Of a stretch of DNA of 28,777 nt, positions 16,270 to 27,740 are shown one piece after another. The stretch comes from Sphaeroforma arctica JP610 (Eukaryota; Opisthokonta; Ichthyosporea; Ichthyophonida): NCBI RefSeq assembly GCF_001186125.1, contig NW_014040312.1:48901-77677 (forward strand). The letters run 5' to 3'. A model generated the notes under the pieces. It was given only the letters and a program-made list of their open reading frames with translations. It searched no databases and was not told the DNA's origin. The first letter of the stretch is position 1; every line of letters starts with the position of its first letter. Made by a program: the position numbers and the translations under genes.

Positions 16270-17010
16270 TGTAATAAGCCGGGCCTCCACATTAGACTCT
16301 ATGTTATAAACGTACTCTTAAGCAATACGTAAATTATAAACGTAATCTCAATAGTACGAGGAACTTAAGTTTCCTAAATGTACTCTTAATAGTACGAGGA
16401 ACTTGATTTTCCTAAATGTACCCTTAATAGTACGAGGAACTTAAGTTTCCTAAAATAGCACGAAGAACCTAAGTTTCCTAAAATGGTTTTTAATGATATT
16501 ATTAATTAATACCTTTTCCATTTTACATATCAGATATTTGGACGAGGCCATTAAAAGGCCTCAGTAAAACACCAAACATAAAGAGTTGGTCTAGTTCTAT
16601 TAATAGAACTTTATTTACTTTCCAACTTTATTTATATCTGAATACTTCGGTAGCGAGATGGCTCAACCAAATATAGGTTTCTAGGGACTATTAACGTTAC
16701 CTAGTTGATCCTCCGATCAGCCAACCAGATGTGCCAGTCTGATGAAGGCTAAGTCGGTAATTCTTGATAAGTGGCGAGTTATTGGTTAAGGCAATAACTA
16801 AGGACATCAAGAGTTTTTTTGTTTTTTTTCTAAAGATAGGATTTTATGAGTCTCTCAGATTCGCCCCAATTGAAACATACCATAGTTTCTAATAGAGCGA
16901 CAACGAAACACTAAATAAAATCCATTCGGCGGAAACAGTACTGAGAGGATTATATATAGGCAATGTCTCAGCCTCACAATCCCTCAGAGTATTGCTGTTT
17001 TCACGAGGCA
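16270..17010 (+). repeat. Left terminal repeat of the retroelement
   Basis: About 741 bp, starting TGTAATAAGCCGGGCC and ending TTTCACGAGGCA, so it has TG...CA ends. Its reverse complement aligns along nearly its whole length with 22859-23479. It carries a local set of four subrepeats near 16348-16485 (AGTACGAGGAACTTAAG-like, spacing 38, 38 and 28) that are mostly absent from the right copy. A TATATATA box lies near its inner end. Confidence 0.88.
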
Positions 17011-17259
17011 TGCCTAACTTTACTAAAAGTCTCATTTTGTTTCTTTACTTTGATATTTACACGATACTTAGAATTTACTTACGCGTTTATTTATTATAAG
17101 GCATTAGTATCGCTATAATAGACCGAATATTACACATTTTAAAGTTAGCAAAGGTATTAATTACTTAGACTACTTAAGCGTAAAGGTAGATTAACTACCA
17201 CAAATTTTTTCTTGTCCAAGCTAGTCCTTAAGAGACAAGCTAGTAGTCATAAGTTAAGA

Positions 17260-18960
17260 TTATGACCAAGAAAGACAATACTCCTTCTAAAAAGCGTAGA
17301 GCTGAAAAGAAGAAGATGGAGAGAGAAGCCGTTAGCGCTGCCGCTGCTGATGCGTTCAACCGCACTGTAGCCGAAGTACTTGCCTCTGACAATAATGTTC
17401 AAAAGGACAATGCTTCAGATAAGGATGTAGCCACTCCGATTAAGGAGACTACTTCCACTGATAGAGCCCGACGGCCAACTATTGCCTCAACTTCAAAGCT
17501 TGCATTTACGAAGCCAAGAAGTGAGACAAGGGACACGTCTCAAGACGCCCCAACCCCTTCTTCTGACGAAACTCAGAAAGGAAAGTCCCCAATTATAGGG
17601 GACAAGGACAAATCTCAGAAGGAACCTATTATGGAACCAGAAGAGAAGGCAAGCTCATGTGGTAAACCCGAATCTACGTCCGAGACTACTAAGCCAACGC
17701 GCATAAGTAAGTTGATTACTGAAAACATTGATCTTAAGAATCAGTTAGCTACCATTATGAAAGACTTGACTGTCGAACATGTAGATCAATTATATAGATC
17801 AGGAAAACATACACAGCACTTACGCGAGCATGTTTCCCCGGGCATTACTCAAGCCCTACAGAGGTGGACAGACCGTCGACAGGCAATTACGCCCGAAGAA
17901 CGTAAAGACTCAAGCGCTACACCTGAGGCATATGATCCAGATGTGCTCAGCGTAACTATACCTTACGAGGCACTACCGCCAGAAGTTCAGGCTAATTACT
18001 CGCCTGTGCTGACACCCGGCCGTGAGTCACCCGTCCTTGAGGTTATTATAGACCCAGAGGCAGGTAGAAATACTCCGCCACTTTTACCCAATTGAGATGA
18101 CAATCGTCGGAATGTTATCCAGACGCATGAATCACCCAAGATTTTAATACCAACCACTATCCGAGGAACAGGGCACCGAAAGGCCTCGACCATGGACTTT
18201 ACAAGGGGTAATAAACACCCCCCGTAAACGTGTTAACGAAGTCGAATTTAATCGCTTCGATCGCACAGCACTACATCAACCCGCAGAGGATTTTCACTCT
18301 GACGAGGTGACCGAACTTTTAAAATGGAAATCGCCCACGATGCGCATCATGCTGATGATGTAGCATATTTTGCGAATATGATAGCGATTAAGCGAAAGCG
18401 CATTGATCAGCTACTTCAGGCCCAGCGTGGACAAGATCACAGGGACAACCAGAAGTCAAGGGACAGATCAGTCGACTTAAGTCGAACTGGGATGCCAACA
18501 GTAAGCAGGTCGAGTTTATAAATAACCATGACCTCGACACGCTAACCCGTACGCTTAATGCGTTTACGATCATGCTGGAGACGAATGATATCGCTCCTCA
18601 GCAATGGATTTCTGCCTTAATGCAGACGTTTGACCCTACAGGTACAAATTTTTTGATCCCGCAGCGACACCAGCATGAGCTAGACACTTGTCGTGACTGG
18701 CCAGCTGTTTGTTGGTTGGTTACATCCTTGTTAAGTAAGGACATACGTAGCCCAGGACTGAGTTCAATTTTAACTGAACCAGCTGAGAACACGCCCATTC
18801 AGAGTTATATTCTGAAGCTAGATGCTGACCTGAAACGTCCAGATATTGGAATGGCAGACATGCATCCACCTGTACACACTTTCTTATTAAGTGTGACAAG
18901 TGTGAGAAGACCAATGGCTATTACACTAAGTCTTGTGACAAAAATCCCAACATTAAGTTG
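17260..18960 (+). mobile_element. gag region of the retroelement
   Basis: It begins with a 277-codon frame rich in Lys/Arg/Glu at its start (MTKKDNTPSKKRRAEKKK), with low-complexity Ser/Thr/Pro segments. Further on is a helical, capsid-like stretch around 18560-18860 and a CxxC-type knuckle-like segment near 18890-18950. The gag call rests mainly on position before protease and RT. Broken. Confidence 0.6.
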
Positions 18961-19019
18961 GAGTGAAGGTACTACCAGCTACAATCGTTACACAGACAGT
19001 ACAACGACTCTTTAGATGA

Positions 19020-19540
19020 GCGTGTAATAATCCCTGTATACTGCAATGGAAATAAAATCCTTGCGTTGATTGATCCTGGTTCAAAAATTTCATGTATTAA
19101 TGAAAGATATCGAAAGGAGAACACAAACAACTCACCTTATTTTAGCTTATGATAAAACTGCTAAGTGTGATACCATGGCCACAGATGTTAAAATCTCCCT
19201 GGCCGATGATAGGAATATCATTACCCAAGCTGTGATAGTTAAGATGTCACAGAAGTACGACATTATAGTCGGAATGAGCGATTTACTCACTCTAGGTATT
19301 ACCGTAACTGGTCTACCAAATAACATAGATCCATTAAAGGATCAGTCAGACGATAGATGTCTGAACCCATATAAGCCTCCATCAGACACAGTCAAGGCAT
19401 TAATACCTACCTTTGCGAACAAAATCATGGATCTGATTTTAGTTAATAAGAAGATAAAGATCACAGATTGGGCAAAATTCCGTTTTAACGACGGGTATGT
19501 CAGCCTTGACTTAACCAAGGTGGACTTTACATAGTTAAAG
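19020..19540 (+). mobile_element. Aspartic-protease-like region of the retroelement
   Basis: A LALIDPGSKIS stretch resembles the active-site region of retroelement aspartic proteases (LIDTGA-type). It sits between gag and RT, as expected for Ty3/gypsy. Weak similarity; the assignment relies on position. Broken. Confidence 0.5.
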
Positions 19541-19599
19541 TGTCCCTCAAGGAACTATATATCCTGGAGACACGAGGCTGTGGTAAAAGAACAAGTTGA

Positions 19600-20830
19600 G
19601 AAATAGCTAGCAGATGGAGTGATAGAAATTATCTATCAACAGACGCCAGTTAACTTGGCATCTGACGGTTCGTTTAAGAAAGTCAGAGTATGTTTAGATA
19701 TGAGTCCAATAAATAATTTTTTGCCAACTCATAGCTTTCACTTACCTCGTATTAATGAGCTACTGCGAAGGATGGAATTTGCTACAGTATTTACAACTAT
19801 AGACCTTATACAAGGATACCATCAAATGCAGGTATATGAACCACATCGTAAATACTTTAGTTTTACGTGGAAAGGTAAACAATACAGGTTCAGAGGTGCA
19901 CCTTTCGGGTTGCACTCTTTACCAGCATTCTTCCAATAAGTAATGGAAGAAATGTTTGCAGACATGCCTAACGTGCAAGTCTATATAGATGACATAGTCA
20001 TCTTTTCAAAAACTAAGGGCAAACACGCCGCATTAGTCAGACGAGTCCTTAGACGAGTCCTTCAGAGACTCAACGAGCAAAACTTCAACATTAACGAGAA
20101 GAAATGCCACTTCGCAATGAGCGAAACACAGCTCTTAGGCTACCATATATCTGGGGAAGGTATTAAAATCGACCCCGGTAAGGTAGAACACCTGTTAGAT
20201 TGGCGAACACCAACTACAGGAAGAGATGTTAACAGCATGTGTGGGTTTGTAAACTTCGTTTCAGATGGAGTACCACACTTGGCTGACTACCTTAAACCTT
20301 TTGGACACTTAAGATGTCATAAAGGCAAACTAGGAGACTTGTGGACTAAATAGTGTGATGACGCATTTAAAGCGCTCAAACACGCAGTCCAGCAAGCCCC
20401 TGTTGTACAAGGACCAGTCAATGGCGTGCCGTTTGAAATAGCAACGGACGCCTCCGACTTAGCCTTAGGAGGAGTATTACATCAGGTTATAGATGACAAA
20501 CCTAGATATATACAATTCTTTAGTCGAGCAATGAATGCTTCACCGTTGATTTATCCAACTGTTAAACAAGAGCAATTAGCCATAGTGGCAGCTCTAACAC
20601 ACTTCCGAGATTACTTATACGGAACAGCATTTACACTGATGTGTGATCAGAAATCTCTTCAATATATGAAAGAGATGAAACCCGACTCACAATTACTGAG
20701 TCGCTGGCATGACACAATATCAAAGTTTCATTTTGATATAAAACATCTGCCAGGAATAGATAACCATTTACCGGATATGCTATCACGCTTCGTACCGGAC
20801 TTTAATAAATCCGTATGTGAGTTACTAGCC
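19600..20830 (+). mobile_element. Reverse transcriptase and RNase H regions of the retroelement
   Basis: RT landmarks seen: VCLDMSPINNFL, FTTIDLIQGYHQM, YRFRGAPFGL, VYIDDIVIFSK (YxDD box) and LLGYHISGEGI. RNase H landmarks: EIATDASDLALGGVL, FFSRAM, EQLAIVAAL, and HLPGIDNHLPDMLSR at the end. Order and wording match Ty3/gypsy pol. Broken. Confidence 0.9.
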
Positions 20831-20839
20831 ACTGACTGG

Positions 20840-21150
20840 AAATGTAGTCCCAGGTGGTTTGAGCTGGCTCAAAAGATATTTGGGCCGCACACCATAAATA
20901 TGTTTGCTGCACATCATAATGCACAACTATCGAATTACAGGACTTTAAATCATCCTTGGGAGACGCCTTTCAAATAGACCTTTCCAAACATAATGCGTGG
21001 GCTAATCCACCATGGCAGTTAATTGCCCAGCTATTAAATTATGTTCATATACATAAAACTACCATCCCGTTGTGTTGCCCATTACGGAGTAAAGATCCAT
21101 GGCTCAATAAATTAATATGCATGATACAATGCGAGCCAATATATTTAGAT
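20840..21150 (+). mobile_element. Methyltransferase-like stretch between RNase H and integrase (tentative)
   Basis: An NAWANPPWQLIAQLL stretch carries an NPPW box of the kind used by N6-adenine methyltransferases, followed by a Pro-rich IPLCCPLRSKDPW segment. DIRS-type elements carry a Dam-like methyltransferase domain after RNase H, and the wording is reminiscent of it. The identification is inference from one motif and position. Confidence 0.4.
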
Positions 21151-21639
21151 AGGGAAATAGATATTTTCCTATATCAGGGTACCCGAGCCGTCAAGAAGAC
21201 GCCCTGGAGACATACTATAATATGTCATATAGGTCCCATTGGAACAACCAAATGGAACCCTTCTGAGACCTTCTTTAATAAGGTCAAAGAATCAGCGATT
21301 CCACTCTCTACCCAATTGAACGTTAAGCAGTTCAAAGGCAACACAGCACTTGAAGTCTGTGCACAAGAAATACAATCTACTAATGACACTACTGTTAAGA
21401 AGCGTCAGTCTCTAGCTAGGACTCTGTTTAATTACATAAAGTCTAAGCCCGAGGTCTTTCAAACCCTATTTCTAAAGGGATTAATGAAAGACAATCCTGA
21501 AGCGTATACACATTTAATGCGACTATTTAATAAGTCAGACGTATCTAACGTACATGAGCGCACTTTTGACACTCATGCGAAAGCAGGACAGGAGTCTGGA
21601 AACACTACAGATTTAGAGACCACGCAAGTGGATTCTCAA

Positions 21640-22860
21640 CACCCTACCTTTATTCTGGAGGAGCAGAATGATGAAAACGTTCTTGCTTGGCTGACGCAAA
21701 ACCATAAGCTGAAGCACCAGAACGTAGTAGACGCACTTAAAGATGCTAAGCGAAATGGGATCGCGCACCCTAAGCTGGCAACTTTAGTTGACAGAGTATA
21801 TCAGTCATGTACAGACTGTGATCTCAATCAGATCAAGCGCTATGGGTTCGCACCGCTTAAGAGTGTGACTGAAGATGTTCCATGGCGCAGGGTCATCATT
21901 GATCTGGTTGACCTGCCCACGTCCGAGCACACAGGCGACCGTTACGTATGCCACTTCTTTGATGTGGCGTCATGGTTTAACTTGCTCTATCCATTAAAGG
22001 ATAAGAATTCGCAGATCGTGGCAGAATTATGTTGCCAAGTCTTTGCTGACCACGGGTGGCCGGGTATATTGTGCACTGATAACGGTAGTGAGTTCTGCGA
22101 TGACGTAATGGAATCGCTAGTACTCGTATCAAGCATATGCCATAAGAGTGGTGTGCCATATAAGCCGCAAACGCAAGGCGCGAATGAAACGCGCCATAGA
22201 AGACTTAAGTTCTTCTTGCGTACTGCATTAACGGATGATGCAGATGATTGGCCGTACCACCTTAAGTGGGTACAAACACAAATGAACGAGTGTGCTGATC
22301 CGGTTACGGGAACTACACCCGCTCACTATTTTCGTGGCAGATATATTGAGTTATAAATCCCCTTTAACAAGGACGAACCTGATCACCATGAGTTATCATG
22401 GTTAGAGAAGGTACAACGTTTTATAACGTTGTATATCCTTGCTTGCGAGAAATACGCAATATAGCCTTATTAAAAAGGCAAAAGCGTTGGAACACTACCA
22501 AGAAGATAGCAGAGTATCAGGTTGGTGACAGAGTTAATATCCGTCAACGTAATTCCGATGCTACTGTATTAACATGTAAATGTATAGGTCCATATATAAT
22601 CTCTGTAGCAGACACTAAAAGTGGAACGTACGAGGTAAATAACCCCGATGGTTTTAGTGCGCTTAATATAGGCACAAGTCGTATTCTGACTACAGAGATT
22701 ATACTCGCAAGAAGACATGACTCTAATGCCCCTCTTGATCGTTCTGAATTTAAAGACATTATATGGAGAACGGATAAGGGAGGTTATACTTCCTATCGTA
22801 CACGCTTTATAGACGGTACAATAAATAAACAAAATGAGTCTTTTAGTAAAGCTAGGTATG
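21640..22860 (+). mobile_element. DDE integrase and GPY/F-like tail of the retroelement
   Basis: An HHCC-like zinc-binding segment ends in CTDCD. The catalytic core then shows VIIDLVDLPT (first Asp), ILCTDNGSEF (second Asp) and PQTQGANETRHR (Glu). The tail has GDRVNIRQRN and IGPYII, matching the GPY/F module of Ty3/gypsy integrases. The tail runs directly into the right terminal repeat. Broken. Confidence 0.88.
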
Positions 22861-23479
22861 CCTCGTGAAAACAGCAATACTCTGAGGGATTGAGAGGCTG
22901 AGACATTGCCTATATATAATCCTCTCAGTACTGCTTCCGCCGAATGGATTTTATTTAGTGTTTCGTTGTCGCTCTATTGGAAACTATGGTATGTTTCGTT
23001 GGGGCGAATCCGAGAGACTCATAAAACTTTAGAAGAAGAAAAAAGAAGAAGAAATACTCTTGATGTCCAGAGTTATTGCATTAACCAATATCTTGGCACT
23101 TATCAAGAATTACCGACTTAGCCTTCATCAGACTGGCACATCTGGTTGGCTGAACGGAGGATAAACTAAGCAACGCTAATAGTCCTTAGAAACCTAGGTT
23201 CGGTTGAGCCATCTCGCTACCGAAGTTTTCAGTATAAATAGATTTGGAAGGTAAATATAGTTATATTAATAGAACTAGACCAAATCTTATATTTGGTATT
23301 TTACTGAGGCCTTTTAATGGCCTTGTCCAAATATCTGATATGTAAAATGGAAAAGGTATATAATTAATAAAACGGTTAAAAACCATTTAAGAGTTTACGT
23401 ACTTTTAAGAGTACGTTTTACGTACTATTAAGAGTATGGCTATAATACAAGATTTTAATGTGGAGGCCCGGCTTTTACA
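22859..23479 (-). repeat. Right terminal repeat of the retroelement, inverted relative to the left
   Basis: About 621 bp, starting TGCCTCGTGAAAACAGCAAT and ending GGCCCGGCTTTTACA, so it also has TG...CA ends. It matches the reverse complement of 16270-17010 almost end to end, including TATATATAATCC, CTTCATCAGACTGGCACATC and TGAGCCATCTCGCTACCGAA. Confidence 0.88.
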
Positions 23480-26400
23480 TATGTTCCTGCAAAAGAGCAT
23501 CACAGACCACGTGAGTTGCGGCCCAGGCAATGAGATAAGCTTGAATGAAGTAGAATATCCCCACCTCAAGAAAATTATTCTTAAAAAATGATTATAGCCG
23601 AAGACTCTTCAATTCAAATTAAACAAATATTGCACGGTAAAGTTGGTAAATGTACATTAAAAAAATGGAATCGTTGTCGCCAAATGTTGTTGTGGACAAA
23701 GTACCCTAGGCGGATATTTAGGACCGGACCAGAGGACCGGACCAGAGGACCGGACCGATTAGTGGAATAGAGAATTAAACGAGATAAAAGTGATGACTCA
23801 TACGAAACCATAGAGACGGGTATTTTTACATATCCCGATGGTAGAGAAAGTATCGTTCCACATAGGATCGTGATTAATAAATGTAGCAGGCGCGCCATTC
23901 CCAATGGCACTTCTGACTGAGTTCACTTATTTCAGACTTAACACTCTTTACTAAGTGTTACTTGGTTTTGACCACATTTTTAAGTGACCGAACTACTGTA
24001 TTTATTACATTTGTTCCTCACGGGTTAAGCTAACTAAAATTAATTAGTCATGGATTTTTTTTGTGACACGATGAGTGAAGTCACTACGTGAACAAGAAAA
24101 CCTGTGTTCGATTGTTGAAACGATTGCTTGGAATTCATCTGCAGTCGCCATTGCATATTGATGAGGTGGCGACATAATTATCTTCTGATTTATTACCGGA
24201 TGAAATACGAAAGCAGTGGTCTACACTACGCTAGGCCATTTATTATCTGAGACTCAACAATCGATTTCCGCGTTGGATAAGACCATTCAGCATATGAAAG
24301 GGGTTATCAAGCGGAGTGACAACTTAAGGCTGTTGGTACACGTGCAAAATGCTTAGGAGGTTATTTTGCTACTTTGGCTACTAAGTTAAAATTCCGGCAA
24401 TTTTTCGTATATGAGTGACTCGTCTTAAGGCAATGATACAGTCTGGACGGATACGACCATACGATTGAGAGGGACTCACGACAAATTTTGTCAGGTGCCG
24501 ACCGGATTATACAAGTTCTGAACTTACCAGCTATACGCATGGGACAACTTCATACTTTTGCATCTAGGGCTGAGCCAGTCATCCCTGTGCAGGAGCTCGT
24601 GGATGTGATTAATTTAGTTAAAATGTATGCTGGTGGCTAAAGGACAACACTACAAGCTATTATTGGGTAGAACTGATTCGGAGCTGACTTGAAATTTTAA
24701 GGCGACGTATGTCGACCATATAAGATTCAAGTTTAAACGAATATAAAAACTTATCGAAGGTAGAAGTGATTGTTTGGACACATATTCAACCTGTCGACGG
24801 TCGAAGTGATTGCTTGGGCACCAACCGATATTGCAAGGAGATTTTATTACTAAGTTTGGGGGCAAGCTTTGATGTAAATTTTCCAAAGACGTCAATAACC
24901 GTCGTCATCACAGCTCAGGGATATTCAACGCATACGGTGGATACTAACAGAAAGTCTTCAGAACAAACAAAAATTTGGGAAATATCACAAATTTTTCATA
25001 TTTATGTGACATGACGCGACGGCACCTCGACTGGCGGCGGGGTAGAGACTGGCAGTGACGTATAGGGTTGCTTATGACGACATTACCTATGTGTAGGTCG
25101 ACTTCAGTCATTACACTTTGGAATGATGTCCGTCAGTTACAGGTCTTCCCCACTTTGGAATGATGTAAGTCAGCTACAGGCCGTCCAATCATTCGAAAGA
25201 GGAGTAAGGATACTCTCAGTCCTGCTTGCACAATGTGCTAGCATATACGGCGTGCAATCATCTGAGTGACAGTGGTTAATTATGCTGCAGGCGGCACGGC
25301 TGGTGGCATGGTTCACTATATTTGATTCGATATCTATCGAAGATGCGGCACATACGTTTATGACTGCTTGGCTAATTGCTTGACTGGTGTCATAGACAAT
25401 TGCTGATGATTTGTTCGCGAGCACAGCCTTGACAATACTAACAATGCGGCTAGTCATTTATGCTGTGGACGGAGCTGCTGTTTATCTTTCGCGGGGATGC
25501 ACGATATAAGGCACGCAAACATAGTACGAATGTTTCCAAGAATATGTTCTTGTAGGGTGCAGAATTGTTTACAGAAAATGTCAAACACTCGCAAAAGGGT
25601 GATTTGTGAGTACCGGTGCATGACTGGGTAGAGAGGCCACGGTCGATCAACTGTGGTATACTATGACCAGGAGACAAGTGGGTAGGACAAGGTGTACGTA
25701 CCGCACTGGGTGACATTGTTGCAAGTATATGTGCGGAAACAAGTTACTTAGAGTAGACACAATCGACAAGGTCTGTCACACATGACGGGGAAAGATTATT
25801 TGGCAGATAATAAGTCTGCTATGGACCCGAGTGTTCACTAACAAGTATGTCTTACCCCGAGCGAATTTTACGCACACAGAGCTCTTTACATGGTGCTGAC
25901 GTCAATACAAGCGTACAGCGAGAGGTGACACACACGATAAAATATCCAGGAGCTACCGCTGGTGTTCCTATGCAGAGAAAACACTATGGGGTTGTGTGTA
26001 TTGCAATGCATAACTTGGTGCGGGAGACATCATTCAGTTACAATCGACAACTTTGCTGTACGCTGACGAGTATAACGCAACAATTATGAGGCAGTGTGAA
26101 GATGACCAGGACGTTTTTATAAGGTGATACACTTAAAGTTGGACGCCAACGTGATGTGGCTTGTCGATGGGTCGACAATCGACTGCTGAGCGGTGGCGTT
26201 CCCGTGGGAGGACTTGCTATGGCTCGATGAAGAATCGCTGTTCTGCTATGGTATTTTGGTGCTGCCACAAACTGCTGTGGATCGTTTCTTTGCTAATGGG
26301 ATTTGGTGCTGCCGCGGGAGAAACTGCCGTGGCCGGAAGAAGGATTGATACTGGAATACTACGCTGGGGAGTTACCGCTAGAGGATTTGTCGAGACTGGG

Positions 26401-27096
26401 AGCGGATTACAACGACGAGATGGTGTTGCGCATCGCCGAGGATAGGCGGGGCGACAATCAAACATGGAAATGAATGCTTCTGTTGGTGACACAAGCGAGC
26501 TACCAGTTGATTACGTCTTCAGGAATACACGGGGTACAGTCGATTACAAGGCAAGATAATTTAAGGTAAGAGCTGCCTTGATCTGTGGTATGGATGACCA
26601 AGGCGGCGACATTGCGCAAGCGTGTGTTTATGTTCACATACAAGCGTATTATGTATTGGTGCAGGTAAATATAATTGACAGCACAGAAGCTGCAGGTGTG
26701 AATTACAGGTATGTGCGTGTCTAGAACAGACAATTAGATAGACTGTATAGTATCGAGTATATAGGATATTTACATATACACACACTCTCGGTAGATTCTC
26801 AAATCAACAGAATTACACATATTTTATTATTATATTAATAAACAGAAGGCTTATATTTTGATTAAGTTACTATAGCAGAGACACAACATACATAACACAT
26901 ACACACTAGCTGACACACCGCGTGTAGACATATACAGAACATCAATCATGCAAAGGCATGGCTCATCGTAGCAAAACACTACGCGGTAATGCAAATAATA
27001 TTAACATACACACAAGTTTAAGGCGCTGTGCGTCACACATAGCATATTGCTACAAACAAATTGAAATCGATCAAACATTTCAAGGCCGACTCTATT
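23480..27096. other. Unassigned DNA right of the retroelement
   Basis: Short open frames on both strands, none longer than about 100 codons, and no motif I can defend. A 13-bp repeat (AGGACCGGACCAG, about 2.5 copies) lies near 23724-23758. An open stretch near 24495-24640 on the plus strand reads plausibly as old coding sequence but is not identifiable. This is probably decayed mobile-element or intergenic DNA. Confidence 0.4.
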
Positions 27097-27182
27097 GCCC
27101 AGCGCGGGAGGTTTAGAGAAAGCCGCCCATGAGTGGTGATCCCAGTGTGGAAGGTTCAGAGAACGCTACCCAGGAGTGGATC
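27097..27182. repeat. Two-copy repeat of about 43 bp
   Basis: GCCCAGCGCGGGAGGTTTAG at 27097 and TCCCAGTGTGGAAGGTTCAG at 27140 begin two imperfect copies that share AGAGAA, CGC, CCCA and GAGTGG blocks. Confidence 0.7.
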
Positions 27183-27229
27183 GTGCGGTCTAGCTACACG
27201 AGTGCTGGTTGTGTGTGGCAAGTATATCT

Positions 27230-27535
27230 ATATGCTTAGAGTATAGGCAAGCACCCTGTTGACTCTAACTCAGTGGCTAGCAACCCTGAGGACACGGCGC
27301 ATTGAACTTTGCGTAGGCATTTTGAAGTCGGTGAGCAACCGCAGCCTCACTAACGTGTTGCATGGTATCATCACAGTCGACAGAATAGAACGTATGTTTA
27401 TTTAGATGCTGAGAGTACAGGCGAGCACCCTGTTGACTTTTACTCAGAGGTGAGCAACCCTGAGGACACGCCGCATTGAACTTTGCGCGAAAACTTGAGA
27501 GTCGTTAGGAATCCGCAGTCTCAAGCGTGTTGCAT
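27230..27535. repeat. Two-copy direct repeat of about 132 bp
   Basis: Copies at about 27231-27363 and 27405-27535, offset about 174. They share GCACCCTGTTGACT, GCAACCCTGAGGACAC, GCATTGAACTTTGCG and GTGTTGCAT in the same order. Confidence 0.85.
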
Positions 27536-27565
27536 AGTCGCGTGAGTGGTGTTGAGTTGGATAAC

Positions 27566-27740
27566 ATTATCACGTAAAAGTCGGAACGTGCTACATTGTT
27601 ACGTAGGAGGCGGAACATGTACAACATCATTACGCAAGAGTCGGAACATGCAGGCATTATTACTTAACAGGTCGGAACGTGTAGCACTATTACGTAGGTG
27701 GCGGACCATGTATAATTACGTAGAAGTCGGAACGTGTAAG
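27566..27740. repeat. Minisatellite, about 30-bp unit, six copies
   Basis: Units resembling ATTATTACGTAGAAGTCGGA plus ACGTGTAG begin near 27566, 27597, 27628, 27656, 27688 and 27713. The shared core is (G/A)CGGAAC(G/A)TG. Confidence 0.88.

Larger units (their letters stand above)
16270..23479 (+). mobile_element. Old, broken Ty3/gypsy-type retroelement with inverted LTR-like ends
   Basis: The order on the plus strand is a TG...CA repeat, gag, protease-like, RT, RNase H, a methyltransferase-like stretch, DDE integrase with a GPY/F-like tail, and a TG...CA repeat. RT-RH-INT order and GPY/F point to Ty3/gypsy. The terminal repeats are reverse complements of each other, not direct copies. The element is broken, with roughly six to eight interruptions across gag and pol. 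Left and right repeats differ at about one base in ten by eye, plus length changes, so it is old. No clear target-site duplication was found. Confidence 0.88.

Noticed and set aside
16270-23479. Reading the inverted-end element as a Polinton/Maverick
   Set aside because: Long inverted ends and an integrase fit superficially, but RT and RNase H are present and no protein-primed DNA polymerase or double-jelly-roll capsid is seen.
16270-23479. Reading the element as a classical DIRS
   Set aside because: A DDE integrase with a GPY/F-like tail is present, and no tyrosine recombinase motif was seen.
16260-23484. Target-site duplication TATGT near both outer ends of the element
   Set aside because: On the left, TATGT lies five bases away from the TG end, so it does not abut the repeat; coincidence in AT-rich DNA is likely.
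26161-26445. Frame with a GILVLPQTAVDRFF-like stretch as a pol remnant
   Set aside because: The similarity to gypsy pre-integrase sequence is too short and lacks any accompanying motif.
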